A stretch of DNA of 6,939 nucleotides from an uncultured Clostridia bacterium (GCA_948585895.1 CAPBNZ010000080.1:1-6939), one strand, 5' to 3'; shown: positions 1 through 6,724, numbered from the stretch's first letter. Translations and numbers: made by a program. Notes: a model not told the origin generated them from the letters alone.

Positions 1-1
1 C

Positions 2-613
2 GTATTTTGGCTATTTATAATAGGAAGTATATTAGGATATATATTTGAAATGATAGTAGTTCTATTTCAAAAAGGATATTTTGAATCAAGACAAGGTTTA
101 ATATATGGACCTTTTACACCTGTTTATGGAATAGGAGCAATTATATATTATCTAATATTAAATAATATTAAGAAAGATAATAAAATAAAAATATTTTTTA
201 TTACAGCAATACTAGGCGGAATAACAGAATATATCTGCTCATTAGTACAAGAAAAAGTATTTGGAACAATATCTTGGGATTACTCATATCTTATATTTGA
301 TATAAATGGTAGGACAAGTTTATTACATTGTAGTTATTGGGGAATTGCAGGAATTTTATATGTTACATATATAGATCCATTTTTAGAAAAGTTGAAGTGC
401 AAAATAGATAAAAAAAGTTTAAAAATAGTTTCAATAACATTTGCAGTATTTATGCTTTTTGACATATCAATTTCTTGTATAGCAGCGAATAGACAAACGG
501 AAAGGAGAAATAATATTTCTCCAGAAAGTAAATTAGACTTATTTTTAGATAAATATTACCCAGATGAATATATGGACAAAATATTTGCAAATAAACGAGA
601 AGTTTGCAAATAA
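2..613 (+). CDS. CmpB-family (PF06541-type) multi-pass membrane protein, 5' end missing
   Basis: The reading frame is open from base 2 and the first ATG (base 50) lies inside a hydrophobic helix, so the gene starts upstream of the window; 203 residues are visible. The family is named 'putative ABC transporter permease' in databases, but no transport substrate is established. Seen in the protein: about five membrane segments; a family-like opening FWLFIIGSILGYIFE; then GLIYGPFTPVYGIGA, an acidic ITEY, FGTISWDYS, NGRTSLL and SYWGIAG, which is the usual order of conserved blocks; and a soluble tail ending in DKYYPDEYMDK, also typical. No ABC ATPase sits next to it on the visible side. A 59-base gap with its own promoter separates it from the regulator gene, so it is probably a separate unit. 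Family assignment is firm; function is unknown. Confidence 0.85.
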   Translation, partial: VFWLFIIGSILGYIFEMIVVLFQKGYFESRQGLIYGPFTPVYGIGAIIYYLILNNIKKDNKIKIFFITAILGGITEYICSLVQEKVFGTISWDYSYLIFDINGRTSLLHCSYWGIAGILYVTYIDPFLEKLKCKIDKKSLKIVSITFAVFMLFDISISCIAANRQTERRNNISPESKLDLFLDKYYPDEYMDKIFANKREVCK

Positions 614-624
614 TTTATGAGTGT

Positions 625-652
625 TTTAAAAGTAGAGCAAAAGTGGTATAAT
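625..652 (+). promoter_or_regulatory. Likely sigma-A promoter with extended -10 for the regulator/kinase pair
   Basis: A perfect TATAAT lies at 647-652, preceded by TGG at 644-646, giving an extended -10 (TGnTATAAT). A weak -35-like TTTAAA at 625-630 stands 16 bases upstream. A ribosome site (AAAGGGAGA, 656-664) follows, 8 bases before the ATG at 673. No TTACA-N4-TGTAA box is seen here, so this promoter looks constitutive or otherwise controlled, unlike the two other promoters in the window. Confidence 0.6.
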
Positions 653-672
653 CACAAAGGGAGAATATAAAT

Positions 673-1341
673 ATGTTTAAAATTGTTATTATAGAAGATG
701 ATAAAGAAATACGAGAAGAATTAAAAATACTACTACAAAATAGTGGTTATGAAGTAAAAGTGATTTCAGAATTTGAAAATGTAGAAAATAAAATAATAGA
801 AGAACAAGCTCATTTAGTATTATTAGACATCAATTTACCAGGCAAAAATGGATTTGAAATATGTAGTAAGGTAAGATCAAAGTCTAAAATTCCTATTATA
901 TTTGTAACAAGTAGAAACAACTCAATGGATGAATTAAATGGCATTATGCTAGGTGGAGATGATTATATAGAAAAACCATATAATGTACCAATTTTACTTG
1001 CAAGAATACAAAACTTATTAAATAGAACATATCATAAAAAGGAGAAAGAAAGCAAAATACAATATAAAGGAATTAGTTTAGATATTTTAAAATCAACAAT
1101 AACTTATAATGAAAAAATAACAGAATTAACAAAAACAGAACTAAAGACATTACATTACTTATTTGAAAACAAAGATAAAATAATATCAAGAGCAGACATC
1201 ATAGATTTTTTATGGGATAATGGAGTATATGCAGATGATAATAGTTTAAGTGTAATTGTTACAAGATTAAGAGAAAAGTTAAAAGAAATAGGAATAGAAA
1301 ATTTGATTGAAACAAAGAGAGGGCAAGGATATAAAATATGA
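673..1341 (+). CDS. OmpR/PhoB-family response regulator, BceR-like
   Basis: This is a 222-residue cytoplasmic DNA-binding response regulator. The receiver domain spans about residues 2-115: acidic pair D9/D10, phosphoacceptor D52 in LLDINLPG, switch Thr79 in FVTS, and K101 in EKPY. A winged-helix effector domain spans about 128-222, with the typical TKTELKTLHYL and VTRLREKL helices and the closing KRGQGYKI wing. Length and order are normal for the family. Start ATG 673 has a good ribosome site (AAAGGGAGA). The stop overlaps the kinase start by ATGA (1338-1341), indicating translational coupling. Pairing with a kinase that has almost no extracellular loop, next to a BceAB-type exporter, points to the BceR subgroup, known to control exporters protecting against cell-wall-active peptides. 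All key residues are intact, but its partner kinase is broken, so its phosphorylation source is uncertain. The inducer is unknown. Confidence 0.93.
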   Translation: MFKIVIIEDDKEIREELKILLQNSGYEVKVISEFENVENKIIEEQAHLVLLDINLPGKNGFEICSKVRSKSKIPIIFVTSRNNSMDELNGIMLGGDDYIEKPYNVPILLARIQNLLNRTYHKKEKESKIQYKGISLDILKSTITYNEKITELTKTELKTLHYLFENKDKIISRADIIDFLWDNGVYADDNSLSVIVTRLREKLKEIGIENLIETKRGQGYKI

Positions 1342-1700
1342 AATTTACCAAATATATAAAGGATAAAATAAATTATATATTAGGATTTATTGTCTACTCA
1401 ATAATTATAATAGCTTATGCAAATGCACTAGAAGTAGATAGAAACTTTATAATTGTAATAACTGTTATATCTTTTGTATTTTGTGCAGTAGAACTATTAG
1501 TTAGTTATTGGAGAAAGAATAGATATATAAAAAATATAGAAAATATAATGGATGGTTTAGAAGAAAAATATCTTATATCAGAAATAATAGAAAAGCCTAG
1601 AGGGCAAGAAAATTTAGCATATTACAAGATACTAAAAAGAGCCAATAAATCTATGCTCGAAAATGTAACAAATGTAAGAACAGCTCGGAAAAGATTATAA
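1338..1700 (+). CDS. N-terminal fragment of the broken kinase (membrane part)
   Basis: This 120-residue product would be translated as the sequence stands: two membrane helices, a short cytoplasmic linker, and a stop 11 codons short of the phosphoacceptor His. The last natural residues are about TARK (115-118); the final two residues and TAA come from the shifted frame. It could still insert in the membrane and contact the exporter but cannot signal. It starts at the ATGA overlap with the regulator gene. Confidence 0.6.
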   Translation: MKFTKYIKDKINYILGFIVYSIIIIAYANALEVDRNFIIVITVISFVFCAVELLVSYWRKNRYIKNIENIMDGLEEKYLISEIIEKPRGQENLAYYKILKRANKSMLENVTNVRTARKRL

Positions 1701-1878
1701 GGAATATATAGAAAGTTGGGTACATGAAATAAAAATACCAATTACATCAAGTAAATTATTATGTGAAAATAATAAGTCAGAAATAACCAATAAAATAGAT
1801 GAAGAAATAGAAGAAATCAACAACTATGTAGAACAAGTATTATTTTATGCAAGATTAGATCAAGTATCAAATGACTTT

Positions 1879-2352
1879 ATGATACAAAAAGTAAATTTAG
1901 AAGAAACTATTAGAAATGTACTAGCAAGAAACAAGAAAATGATGATTCATAATGGTATGAAAGTTGAAACCAAAAATATAGAACTATCAGCCTATACAGA
2001 TGAAAAATGGCTAGAGTTTATATTAAATCAAATTATAATAAATGCTATTCAATATAGAAAAGAAAAAAGTCCAGAAATAGTTATTGAACTAAAAGAAATG
2101 AAAGAAAATGTAAAATTATCAATTAAGGATAATGGTATGGGAATTAAGAAAAGTGAAATTGATAGAATATTTGACAAAGGGTTCACTGGAACAAACGGAA
2201 GAAATCAAAAGAAATCTACAGGAATAGGATTATACTTATGTAAAAGATTATGTGAAGAATTGGGAATGATAATAGAAGCACAATCAAAAGAAAATGAGTA
2301 TACCAATATAATAATTACAATTCCTAGAACTAAAAAACTAAATGAAGAATAA
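1879..2352 (+). CDS. C-terminal fragment of the broken kinase (HATPase domain)
   Basis: The ATP-binding half of the kinase is intact: N-box Asn residues at fragment positions 50 and 55, DNGMG at 84-88, IFDKGF at 97-102 and TGIGL at 114-118. The frame is open back to 1678, but ATG 1879 is the first usable start codon and has no convincing ribosome site. A separate product from here would lack the phosphoacceptor His. It is better read as the second half of the frameshifted kinase than as an independent gene. Confidence 0.5.
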   Translation: MIQKVNLEETIRNVLARNKKMMIHNGMKVETKNIELSAYTDEKWLEFILNQIIINAIQYRKEKSPEIVIELKEMKENVKLSIKDNGMGIKKSEIDRIFDKGFTGTNGRNQKKSTGIGLYLCKRLCEELGMIIEAQSKENEYTNIIITIPRTKKLNEE

Positions 2353-2355
2353 TTG

Positions 2356-2383
2356 ATTCCCTTAATTTTAAGGGGATTTTTTT
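2356..2383 (+). terminator. Rho-independent terminator after the kinase
   Basis: The stem CCCTTAA (2359-2365) pairs with TTAAGGG (2368-2374), extended by the flanking ATT/GAT pairs at 2356-2358 and 2375-2377 (one G-U), and is followed by seven Ts (2377-2383). It begins 4 bases after the kinase stop and separates the regulator/kinase unit from the exporter operon. Its T-run directly abuts the operator palindrome. Confidence 0.85.
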
Positions 2384-2406
2384 ATCTTACAAAAATGTAA
2401 GATAAA
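2381..2406. promoter_or_regulatory. Bce-type regulator operator upstream of the exporter operon
   Basis: A perfect 11-base inverted repeat (2381-2391 against 2396-2406) has an AAAA spacer. Its core TTACA-AAAA-TGTAA (2387-2400) matches the published TNACA-N4-TGTAA consensus bound by BceR-type regulators. The palindrome centre lies about 54 bases upstream of the -10 centre, near -63 from the inferred transcription start, a place that fits an activator site. The same core CTTACA-N4-TGTAAG recurs at 6729-6744. It could also fold as a hairpin in RNA, but no T-run follows it, so an operator is the better reading. Confidence 0.8.
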
Positions 2407-2422
2407 TGCAAACTACTTCTAT

Positions 2423-2450
2423 ATGAAACTAAATAGATTTTTACTATAAT
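2423..2450 (+). promoter_or_regulatory. Promoter of the exporter operon
   Basis: A perfect TATAAT lies at 2445-2450, with a weak -35-like ATGAAA at 2423-2428 and a 16-base spacer. There is no TGn extension, so help from an activator bound at the upstream palindrome is plausible. The start of transcription would fall near 2457, which leaves a 5' leader of about 87 bases before the TTG start at 2544. Confidence 0.65.
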
Positions 2451-2451
2451 T

Positions 2452-2519
2452 AAGTTAGCTGTTAGCGAGGAACGAGCTTTACAGATAACTTATACAATCG
2501 ACTAAAAGGAGATTGTAAA
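2452..2519 (+). ncRNA. Candidate structured 5' leader of the exporter operon
   Basis: A locally GC-rich stretch (about half G+C over 2454-2482, in a region that is otherwise strongly AT-rich) can fold into a long hairpin: 2452-2457 pairs with 2486-2491, 2459-2462 with 2481-2484, and 2464-2466 with 2476-2478, leaving a nine-base loop GAGGAACGA. A second hairpin follows: TACAATC (2493-2499) with GATTGTA (2511-2517). Its loop holds a Shine-Dalgarno-like AAAAGGAG (2504-2511, last G in the stem), a near copy of the true site AAAGGAG (2529-2535). GTTAGC occurs twice in tandem (2454-2459, 2461-2466). It matches no riboswitch class I recognise. It may stabilise the message or tune translation. Note that the first stem may begin slightly before the inferred transcription start. 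Confidence 0.4.
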
Positions 2520-2528
2520 CATTAAAAT

Positions 2529-2535
2529 AAAGGAG
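2529..2535 (+). promoter_or_regulatory. Ribosome binding site that fixes the ATPase start at TTG 2544
   Basis: AAAGGAG is a strong site. The in-frame GTG at 2535-2537 overlaps its last G and so cannot be the start. TTG at 2544-2546 lies 8 bases downstream, an ideal spacing, and gives an N-terminus MKKVLKVEQIQKYYG typical of BceA-like ATPases. Confidence 0.8.
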
Positions 2536-2543
2536 TGATTATT

Positions 2544-3311
2544 TTGAAAAAAGTATTAAAAGTAGAACAAATACAAAAATACTATGGAAATAAAGATAAT
2601 ATAACAAAGGCAATAGATGGAATTAGTTTTGATGTAGAAGAAGGAGAATTTATAGGAATTATGGGAGCAAGTGGAAGTGGAAAAACAACACTTTTAAATT
2701 GCATATCTACAATAGACACAATAAGTTCAGGGCATATTTATTTAGAAAATCAAGACATAACAGAGATAAAAGAGGAAAATATTGCAAAATTTAGAAGGGA
2801 AAACTTAGGATTTATATTTCAAGATTTCAATTTGTTAGATACTCTAACAATAGAAGAAAATATAGCTTTAATTTTAACAATTAACAAAGTACCAGAAAAA
2901 GAAATAGACAAAAAAACATTAGAAATAGCAGAAAAATTAGGAATAGAAGAAATTTTAAATAAGTATCCATATCAAGTATCAGGAGGACAAAAACAAAGAT
3001 GTGCAGTCTGCCGAGCTATTGTAAATAATCCTAAAATAATACTTGCAGATGAACCAACAGGAAGTTTGGATAGTAAGGCAGCTAGACAGTTATTAGAAGT
3101 AATGGAAGATATGAACAATAAAATGAAAGCAACTATTTTAATGGTAACACATGATCCATTATCTGCAAGTTATGCAAAAAAGATTCTATTTTTAAAAGAT
3201 GGTAAAATTTTTAATAAAATAGAAAAAGGAGAAAAGCAAAGAAAAGATTTTTACAATGAAATATTAGATGTATTAGCACTTCTTGGAGGTGATGCAAGAG
3301 ATGTTAGGTAA
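2544..3311 (+). CDS. BceA-like ABC transporter ATP-binding subunit
   Basis: This is a 255-residue cytoplasmic ATPase that powers the FtsX-type permease encoded next to it. It is complete: Walker A GASGSGKTT (41-49), Q-loop Gln93 in FQDFN, signature VSGGQKQR (145-152), Walker B IILADEP (165-171), D-loop SLD, and switch His203 in VTHD. Length and features match the MacB/LolD/BceA group, whose Bce members confer resistance to cell-wall-active peptides and also act as sensors for their kinase. The start is the rare TTG at 2544, chosen for its spacing to AAAGGAG. The signature region reads QRCAVCRAIV, with Cys where Ala is usual before the Arg, a mild oddity. The end overlaps the permease by 11 bases. 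The operon is probably induced through the TTACA-N4-TGTAA box upstream. The substrate cannot be read from the sequence. Confidence 0.95.
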   Translation: MKKVLKVEQIQKYYGNKDNITKAIDGISFDVEEGEFIGIMGASGSGKTTLLNCISTIDTISSGHIYLENQDITEIKEENIAKFRRENLGFIFQDFNLLDTLTIEENIALILTINKVPEKEIDKKTLEIAEKLGIEEILNKYPYQVSGGQKQRCAVCRAIVNNPKIILADEPTGSLDSKAARQLLEVMEDMNNKMKATILMVTHDPLSASYAKKILFLKDGKIFNKIEKGEKQRKDFYNEILDVLALLGGDARDVR

Positions 3312-5388
3312 ATTATCTTTTAGAAATGCAAAAAGACAAGCAAAAGACTATTGTATCTATTTTATAACAGTTATTATATCAGTTGCTTTAATGTTTAGCT
3401 TTAATTCAATTGCTACATCAAATGATATAAGTGAATTATCATTCTATATGGCATTTTTTTCAAAAGCAATATCAGGAATTAGTATACTTATTGTTTTAGT
3501 TATGGCATGGCTAATAAATTATTGTATGAGATTTATGCTAGAAAAAAGAAGCAAAGAGTTTGGAACATATCAAATATTAGGAATAGAAAAGAAGTCAATT
3601 AGTAATATTTTTACACTAGAAAATATTATGATAGGAGGAATAGCATTTATAATAGGAATAGCCTTAGGAACATTCCTATACCAAATATTTACTTCAATTA
3701 TTATGAATTTATTTAATCAACCATATCAAATAAAAATATCTTTTAGCATAAAAGCAGTAGGGATGACAGCTATTTATTTTTTCGGAATATTTGCTTTAGT
3801 ATTATTAAATTGTAGAAGAAAAATAAAGAAAACAAAAGTATATGACTTATTATATGCAAATAAAAAGAATGAAAACAATATGATAAAAAATGCAAAAGGA
3901 AATGTTATACTTTTTACTTTATCAATTGCACTATTGGTAGGTGCAATATTAATAAATAATAATGAATTTGCAAATGCAAGTAATATGGTAGGTAGAAATA
4001 TATTTATAGCAATTATCATGTTAATAGTAGGAATCTATTTATTTTATATTAGTATATCAAGTTTTATTGTAAAAAGATACCTAAACAATAAATCAAGAAA
4101 ATATAAAAAAGATAATATGTTTTTATATAGAAATTTAACATCAAAAATTAACACAATGAGTTTAAGTTTGGGAACAATTGCATTAATGTTTACGATTATA
4201 TTAATTGGTGGAAATGTAGCACTACTTATGAACAGTATGATAAATAACGAAATTGAAATGGGTTATCCTTATGAAATAATGATTACTACAGCAGATGGAG
4301 ACTTTTCAAAATATAAAGAATATATTGAAAAAAATGCAAAAGTAAAAGATATGTATGAGTATAGGCTATATAATATAAAAGGGATAGGATTATCAACAGC
4401 ATTTGAAAAAACACCATTTAAAGGAGCAATTGATAAAGAAATTGATTGTGTATTAAGTTTAACAGACTATAATAAATTAAGAGAAATATTAGGATACGAA
4501 AAAGTAGATTTACAAGATGATGAAATTATGATTAATTGTTTAAAAACAGCCAAAGGGGGACTTGAAAAATATACTAAAGAAAACGATAAAATTAAAATAG
4601 TAGGAAAAGATGTAAAAATAAAAGAAATTAGAAGCGAAAATATTGCACAAGTTGGATTTAATGGTTCGTATTATGCAATTATAGTGCCAGACAGTTTAAT
4701 ACCATTAATAGAAAAAGAGGACCAAAGATTAAGAGATAAAAATGATAATAACAGTACAATTGTAACAGAACAAGAAGATGGAGCAGATAAAATCTATTAT
4801 TTGGACTTTGCTTATAATTTTGTTGCTACAACAGAAAATATGACAGATGAGAAGTTTTACAAAGAATTAAGTAATTATATTATAAAGCAAGAGAGAGAAA
4901 TAGCAGGAGAAGTTAATGGAGAAGAACAAAACTATAATATAGAAATATCACTTGCAAATGTACAAACAAAAGGTGAAAGAATGAGCCAAACAAAATCATT
5001 TTATACAATTATGTCATTTTTAGCATTTTATGTAGCACTTATTTTTGTAATGGCAACAGCTACTCTTTTAGCAATACAACAATTAAGTGATTCAGAAAAA
5101 TACAAATATAGATATGAATTATTGAAAAAATTGGGAGTGGATGAATTACAGATAAATAGAACAATATTCAAACAACTACTTTTCTATTTTGCGATTCCAA
5201 TGGTATTGCCAGTAATAATTAGTATTCCTATTACTTTAGGTATTAGCCATATATTCACAGTAGCAGTAACAATGGAAGAAATTTTAAAGAATATTGGAAT
5301 TGTACTTGGAATGCTTATATTAGTATATGGAATTTACTTTATTGCAACAGATGTGCAATTTGATAGAAATATAAATGGAAATGAGTGA
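3301..5388 (+). CDS. BceB-like FtsX-family ABC transporter permease
   Basis: This is a 695-residue membrane subunit. Ten hydrophobic segments fit the Bce layout: TM1 near residues 17-37, TM2 near 58-80, TM3 and TM4 in about 107-170, TM5 near 201-218, TM6 near 234-257, TM7 near 286-310, then a hydrophilic domain of about 250 residues outside the membrane (about 312-565), and TM8-10 at the end. The FtsX-type coupling segments EKRSKEFGTYQILG and KYKYRYELLKKLGV follow TM2 and TM8, as expected. In known Bce systems the large domain between TM7 and TM8 sets peptide specificity, and the transporter both protects against the drug and signals flux to the kinase. ATG 3301 was chosen: it lies 10 bases after GGAGGT (3285-3290) and gives MLGKLSFRNAKRQ, a family-like start. 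ATG 3292 is too close to that site. It is slightly longer than well-known BceB proteins, mostly in the external domain. Confidence 0.93.
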   Translation: MLGKLSFRNAKRQAKDYCIYFITVIISVALMFSFNSIATSNDISELSFYMAFFSKAISGISILIVLVMAWLINYCMRFMLEKRSKEFGTYQILGIEKKSISNIFTLENIMIGGIAFIIGIALGTFLYQIFTSIIMNLFNQPYQIKISFSIKAVGMTAIYFFGIFALVLLNCRRKIKKTKVYDLLYANKKNENNMIKNAKGNVILFTLSIALLVGAILINNNEFANASNMVGRNIFIAIIMLIVGIYLFYISISSFIVKRYLNNKSRKYKKDNMFLYRNLTSKINTMSLSLGTIALMFTIILIGGNVALLMNSMINNEIEMGYPYEIMITTADGDFSKYKEYIEKNAKVKDMYEYRLYNIKGIGLSTAFEKTPFKGAIDKEIDCVLSLTDYNKLREILGYEKVDLQDDEIMINCLKTAKGGLEKYTKENDKIKIVGKDVKIKEIRSENIAQVGFNGSYYAIIVPDSLIPLIEKEDQRLRDKNDNNSTIVTEQEDGADKIYYLDFAYNFVATTENMTDEKFYKELSNYIIKQEREIAGEVNGEEQNYNIEISLANVQTKGERMSQTKSFYTIMSFLAFYVALIFVMATATLLAIQQLSDSEKYKYRYELLKKLGVDELQINRTIFKQLLFYFAIPMVLPVIISIPITLGISHIFTVAVTMEEILKNIGIVLGMLILVYGIYFIATDVQFDRNINGNE

Positions 5389-5393
5389 GAAAA

Positions 5394-5987
5394 ATGAAGA
5401 AAATATATATTATACTAACACATACAGGAACAGCATTATCAAAAATAATAAAAGGATTTACAAAAGATGAATTTTCTCATGTTTCTATTGCTTTAGATAT
5501 AGAATTAAAAGAAATGTACAGTTTTGGAAGATTGAATCCAAATAATCCTTTTTGTGGTGGATTTGTACATGAATACATAGATAAAGGAACATTCAAAAGA
5601 TTTTATAAAACAAGAGCAAAAGTATATTCTTTAGAAGTAACAGAAGAACAATATAGATCTATAAAAAGTAATATAGACCAAATTAAAAATAATAAAGAAG
5701 ATTATAAATTTAATATTATTGGGCTATTTGCAGTAGGATTTCATAAAAAGATAAAGAAACAAAAATCTTTTTATTGTGCTGAATTTATAAAATATGTAAT
5801 GGAGAAAGCTGATATAAAAACAGATTTACCAGATATAGTAAAACCAGAAGATTTTAAAAATATAAAAGAATTACAAGAAATATATGGAGGATTACTTAGA
5901 AAATATCAATCTCCTAAAATAAATGTAGTAGAATCAATAAGAAATAATTTATTAATGTACACAAATAAAAAAGAAGGGATTATATGA
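5394..5987 (+). CDS. Permuted papain-fold (C92/YiiX-like) protein, probable hydrolase or acyl-transfer enzyme
   Basis: This is a protein of about 197 residues without a signal peptide or membrane helix, so probably cytoplasmic or at the inner membrane face. Seen: an N-terminal strand KKIYIILTHTGTALSK, then FSHVSIALD with a His (about residue 29), a possible acidic partner in VHEY (Glu about 60), and FYCAEFIKYV with a Cys (about 128) at the head of a helix. The order His before Cys is that of circularly permuted NlpC/P60-like papain folds such as the YiiX/C92 group. Members cleave or transfer amide or acyl groups, but the substrate here is unknown. It lies 5 bases after the permease stop and overlaps the next gene by ATGA, so it belongs to the exporter operon. 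An in-frame GTG at 5385 is possible, but ATG 5394 is favoured. Fold call is moderate; exact activity is open. Confidence 0.7.
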   Translation: MKKIYIILTHTGTALSKIIKGFTKDEFSHVSIALDIELKEMYSFGRLNPNNPFCGGFVHEYIDKGTFKRFYKTRAKVYSLEVTEEQYRSIKSNIDQIKNNKEDYKFNIIGLFAVGFHKKIKKQKSFYCAEFIKYVMEKADIKTDLPDIVKPEDFKNIKELQEIYGGLLRKYQSPKINVVESIRNNLLMYTNKKEGII

Positions 5988-6703
5988 GCAGAAAAAAGAA
6001 AATTAAAATATTTAAAATATTATTAATGGCAGTAGTTTTAACATTATTTATAGGAATAACAGTATATCTATTTCCAGTAATGAAAAATTTATCTACAGTA
6101 GAAGGACAAGTAGCTTTTAAAGAAAAAGTTGATAATTCTGGTATGATGGGAATGTTATCACTATTTGGACTTCAAATAGCACAAATATTTTTAATTATAG
6201 TACCAGGAGAGCCAATAGAAATTTTGGCAGGAATGTGTTATGGAGGACTTTGGGGAACAGTATTTATTATGGTATCAGCTGCTATTATATCAATAACAAT
6301 ATATTTATTAGTTAGAAAATTTGGAAGAAAATTCGTATACGATTTTTGTGATGAAAAGAAAGTTTCCAAAATAGAGAATAGCAAATTATTTCAGAATCCA
6401 AAAAAGATTGAACTAATAATGCTTATATTATTTTTAATACCAGGTACACCAAAAGATCTATTAGTATATGTAGCAGGATTACTACCAATAAAGCCGATAA
6501 AGTTTATATTAATTTCGACATTTGCTAGATTTCCATCTGTTATTACTTCTACATTAGCAGGAGATAGGCTTGCTATTGGAGATTGGAAAATGAGCATTAT
6601 ATTATATGTAGCAATACTAATATTGGTAGCAATAGTTGTATTAATTATAAACAAGTTTGACAAAGATAAGATCACAAAAGATGCGATAAATAGTATTAAA
6701 TAA
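5984..6703 (+). CDS. VTT/TVP38-TMEM64 family integral membrane protein
   Basis: This is a 239-residue multi-pass membrane protein. A basic N-terminus (KKKIKIFK) leads into a first helix (about 10-31). The VTT core follows (about 62-195), with the re-entrant-type blocks VPGEPIEILAGMCYGGLWGT (73-92), FLIPGTPKDLLVYVAGL (150-166) and ARFPSVITSTLAG (181-193), then a last helix (about 204-223) and a charged tail. The conserved Pro-Gly and Arg-Pro positions of the family are present. Relatives in the wider DedA/VTT superfamily move or scramble lipids, including the undecaprenyl phosphate carrier. Whether this subgroup does so is not established. The ATGA overlap with the papain-fold gene, with GAAGGG ahead, shows tight coupling. 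It is the last gene of the operon. Placement beside a BceAB-type exporter, which acts on lipid-carrier-targeting drugs, makes a carrier-lipid role attractive but unproven. Confidence 0.88.
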   Translation: MSRKKKIKIFKILLMAVVLTLFIGITVYLFPVMKNLSTVEGQVAFKEKVDNSGMMGMLSLFGLQIAQIFLIIVPGEPIEILAGMCYGGLWGTVFIMVSAAIISITIYLLVRKFGRKFVYDFCDEKKVSKIENSKLFQNPKKIELIMLILFLIPGTPKDLLVYVAGLLPIKPIKFILISTFARFPSVITSTLAGDRLAIGDWKMSIILYVAILILVAIVVLIINKFDKDKITKDAINSIK

Positions 6704-6724
6704 ATTTTTAAATACTCTATACAG

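Larger units (their letters stand above)
1338..2352 (+). pseudogene. BceS-like intramembrane-sensing histidine kinase, frameshifted
   Basis: Two adjacent frames together encode one histidine kinase. The first part (from 1338) has two membrane helices (about residues 12-30 and 37-58) joined by only a few residues, the hallmark of intramembrane-sensing kinases of BceS type. It runs into TAA at 1698. The frame one base over carries on without a gap as KDYKEYIESWVHEIKIPI, holding the phosphoacceptor His (codon 1723-1725), then the N-box (NQIIINAIQ), G1 (DNGMG), F-box (IFDKGF) and G2 (TGIGL). The new frame has a stop at 1675, so the shift must lie between about 1678 and 1697. Removing one base from CGGAAAAG (1686-1693) restores a 337-residue protein with His129, a normal length for this group. 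It may be a true inactivating mutation or a sequencing/assembly error. It should phosphorylate the overlapping upstream regulator on a signal from a BceAB-type exporter. Confidence 0.85.

Noticed and set aside
1686..1700. Programmed +1 frameshifting in the kinase
   Set aside because: No recognised slippery site, stimulatory stem or precedent in this family; a one-base insertion or a base error is simpler. Kept only as a remote option.
2407..2427. Six-codon open frame (MQTTSI) in the regulatory region, as a possible leader peptide
   Set aside because: It ends before the inferred transcription start near 2457 and has no ribosome site.
2452..2519. A known riboswitch or T-box in the exporter leader
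   Set aside because: I see none of the conserved cores I know (for example the T-box sequence, or guanidine-, preQ1- or c-di-GMP-type motifs) and no terminator T-run, so only a generic structured leader is reported.
3283..3300. Earlier permease starts at TTG 3283 or ATG 3292
   Set aside because: TTG 3283 overlaps the ribosome site GGAGGT and ATG 3292 is only about 2 bases after it; ATG 3301 has workable spacing and a family-like N-terminus.
3774..4019. Reverse-strand open frame of 81 codons
   Set aside because: It is antisense to the conserved permease gene, has no plausible ribosome site, and its hydrophobic composition is the complement of the membrane helices on the other strand.
6391..6675. 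Reverse-strand open frame of 94 codons
   Set aside because: It lies wholly antisense to the VTT-family gene, which has clear family motifs; no independent support.
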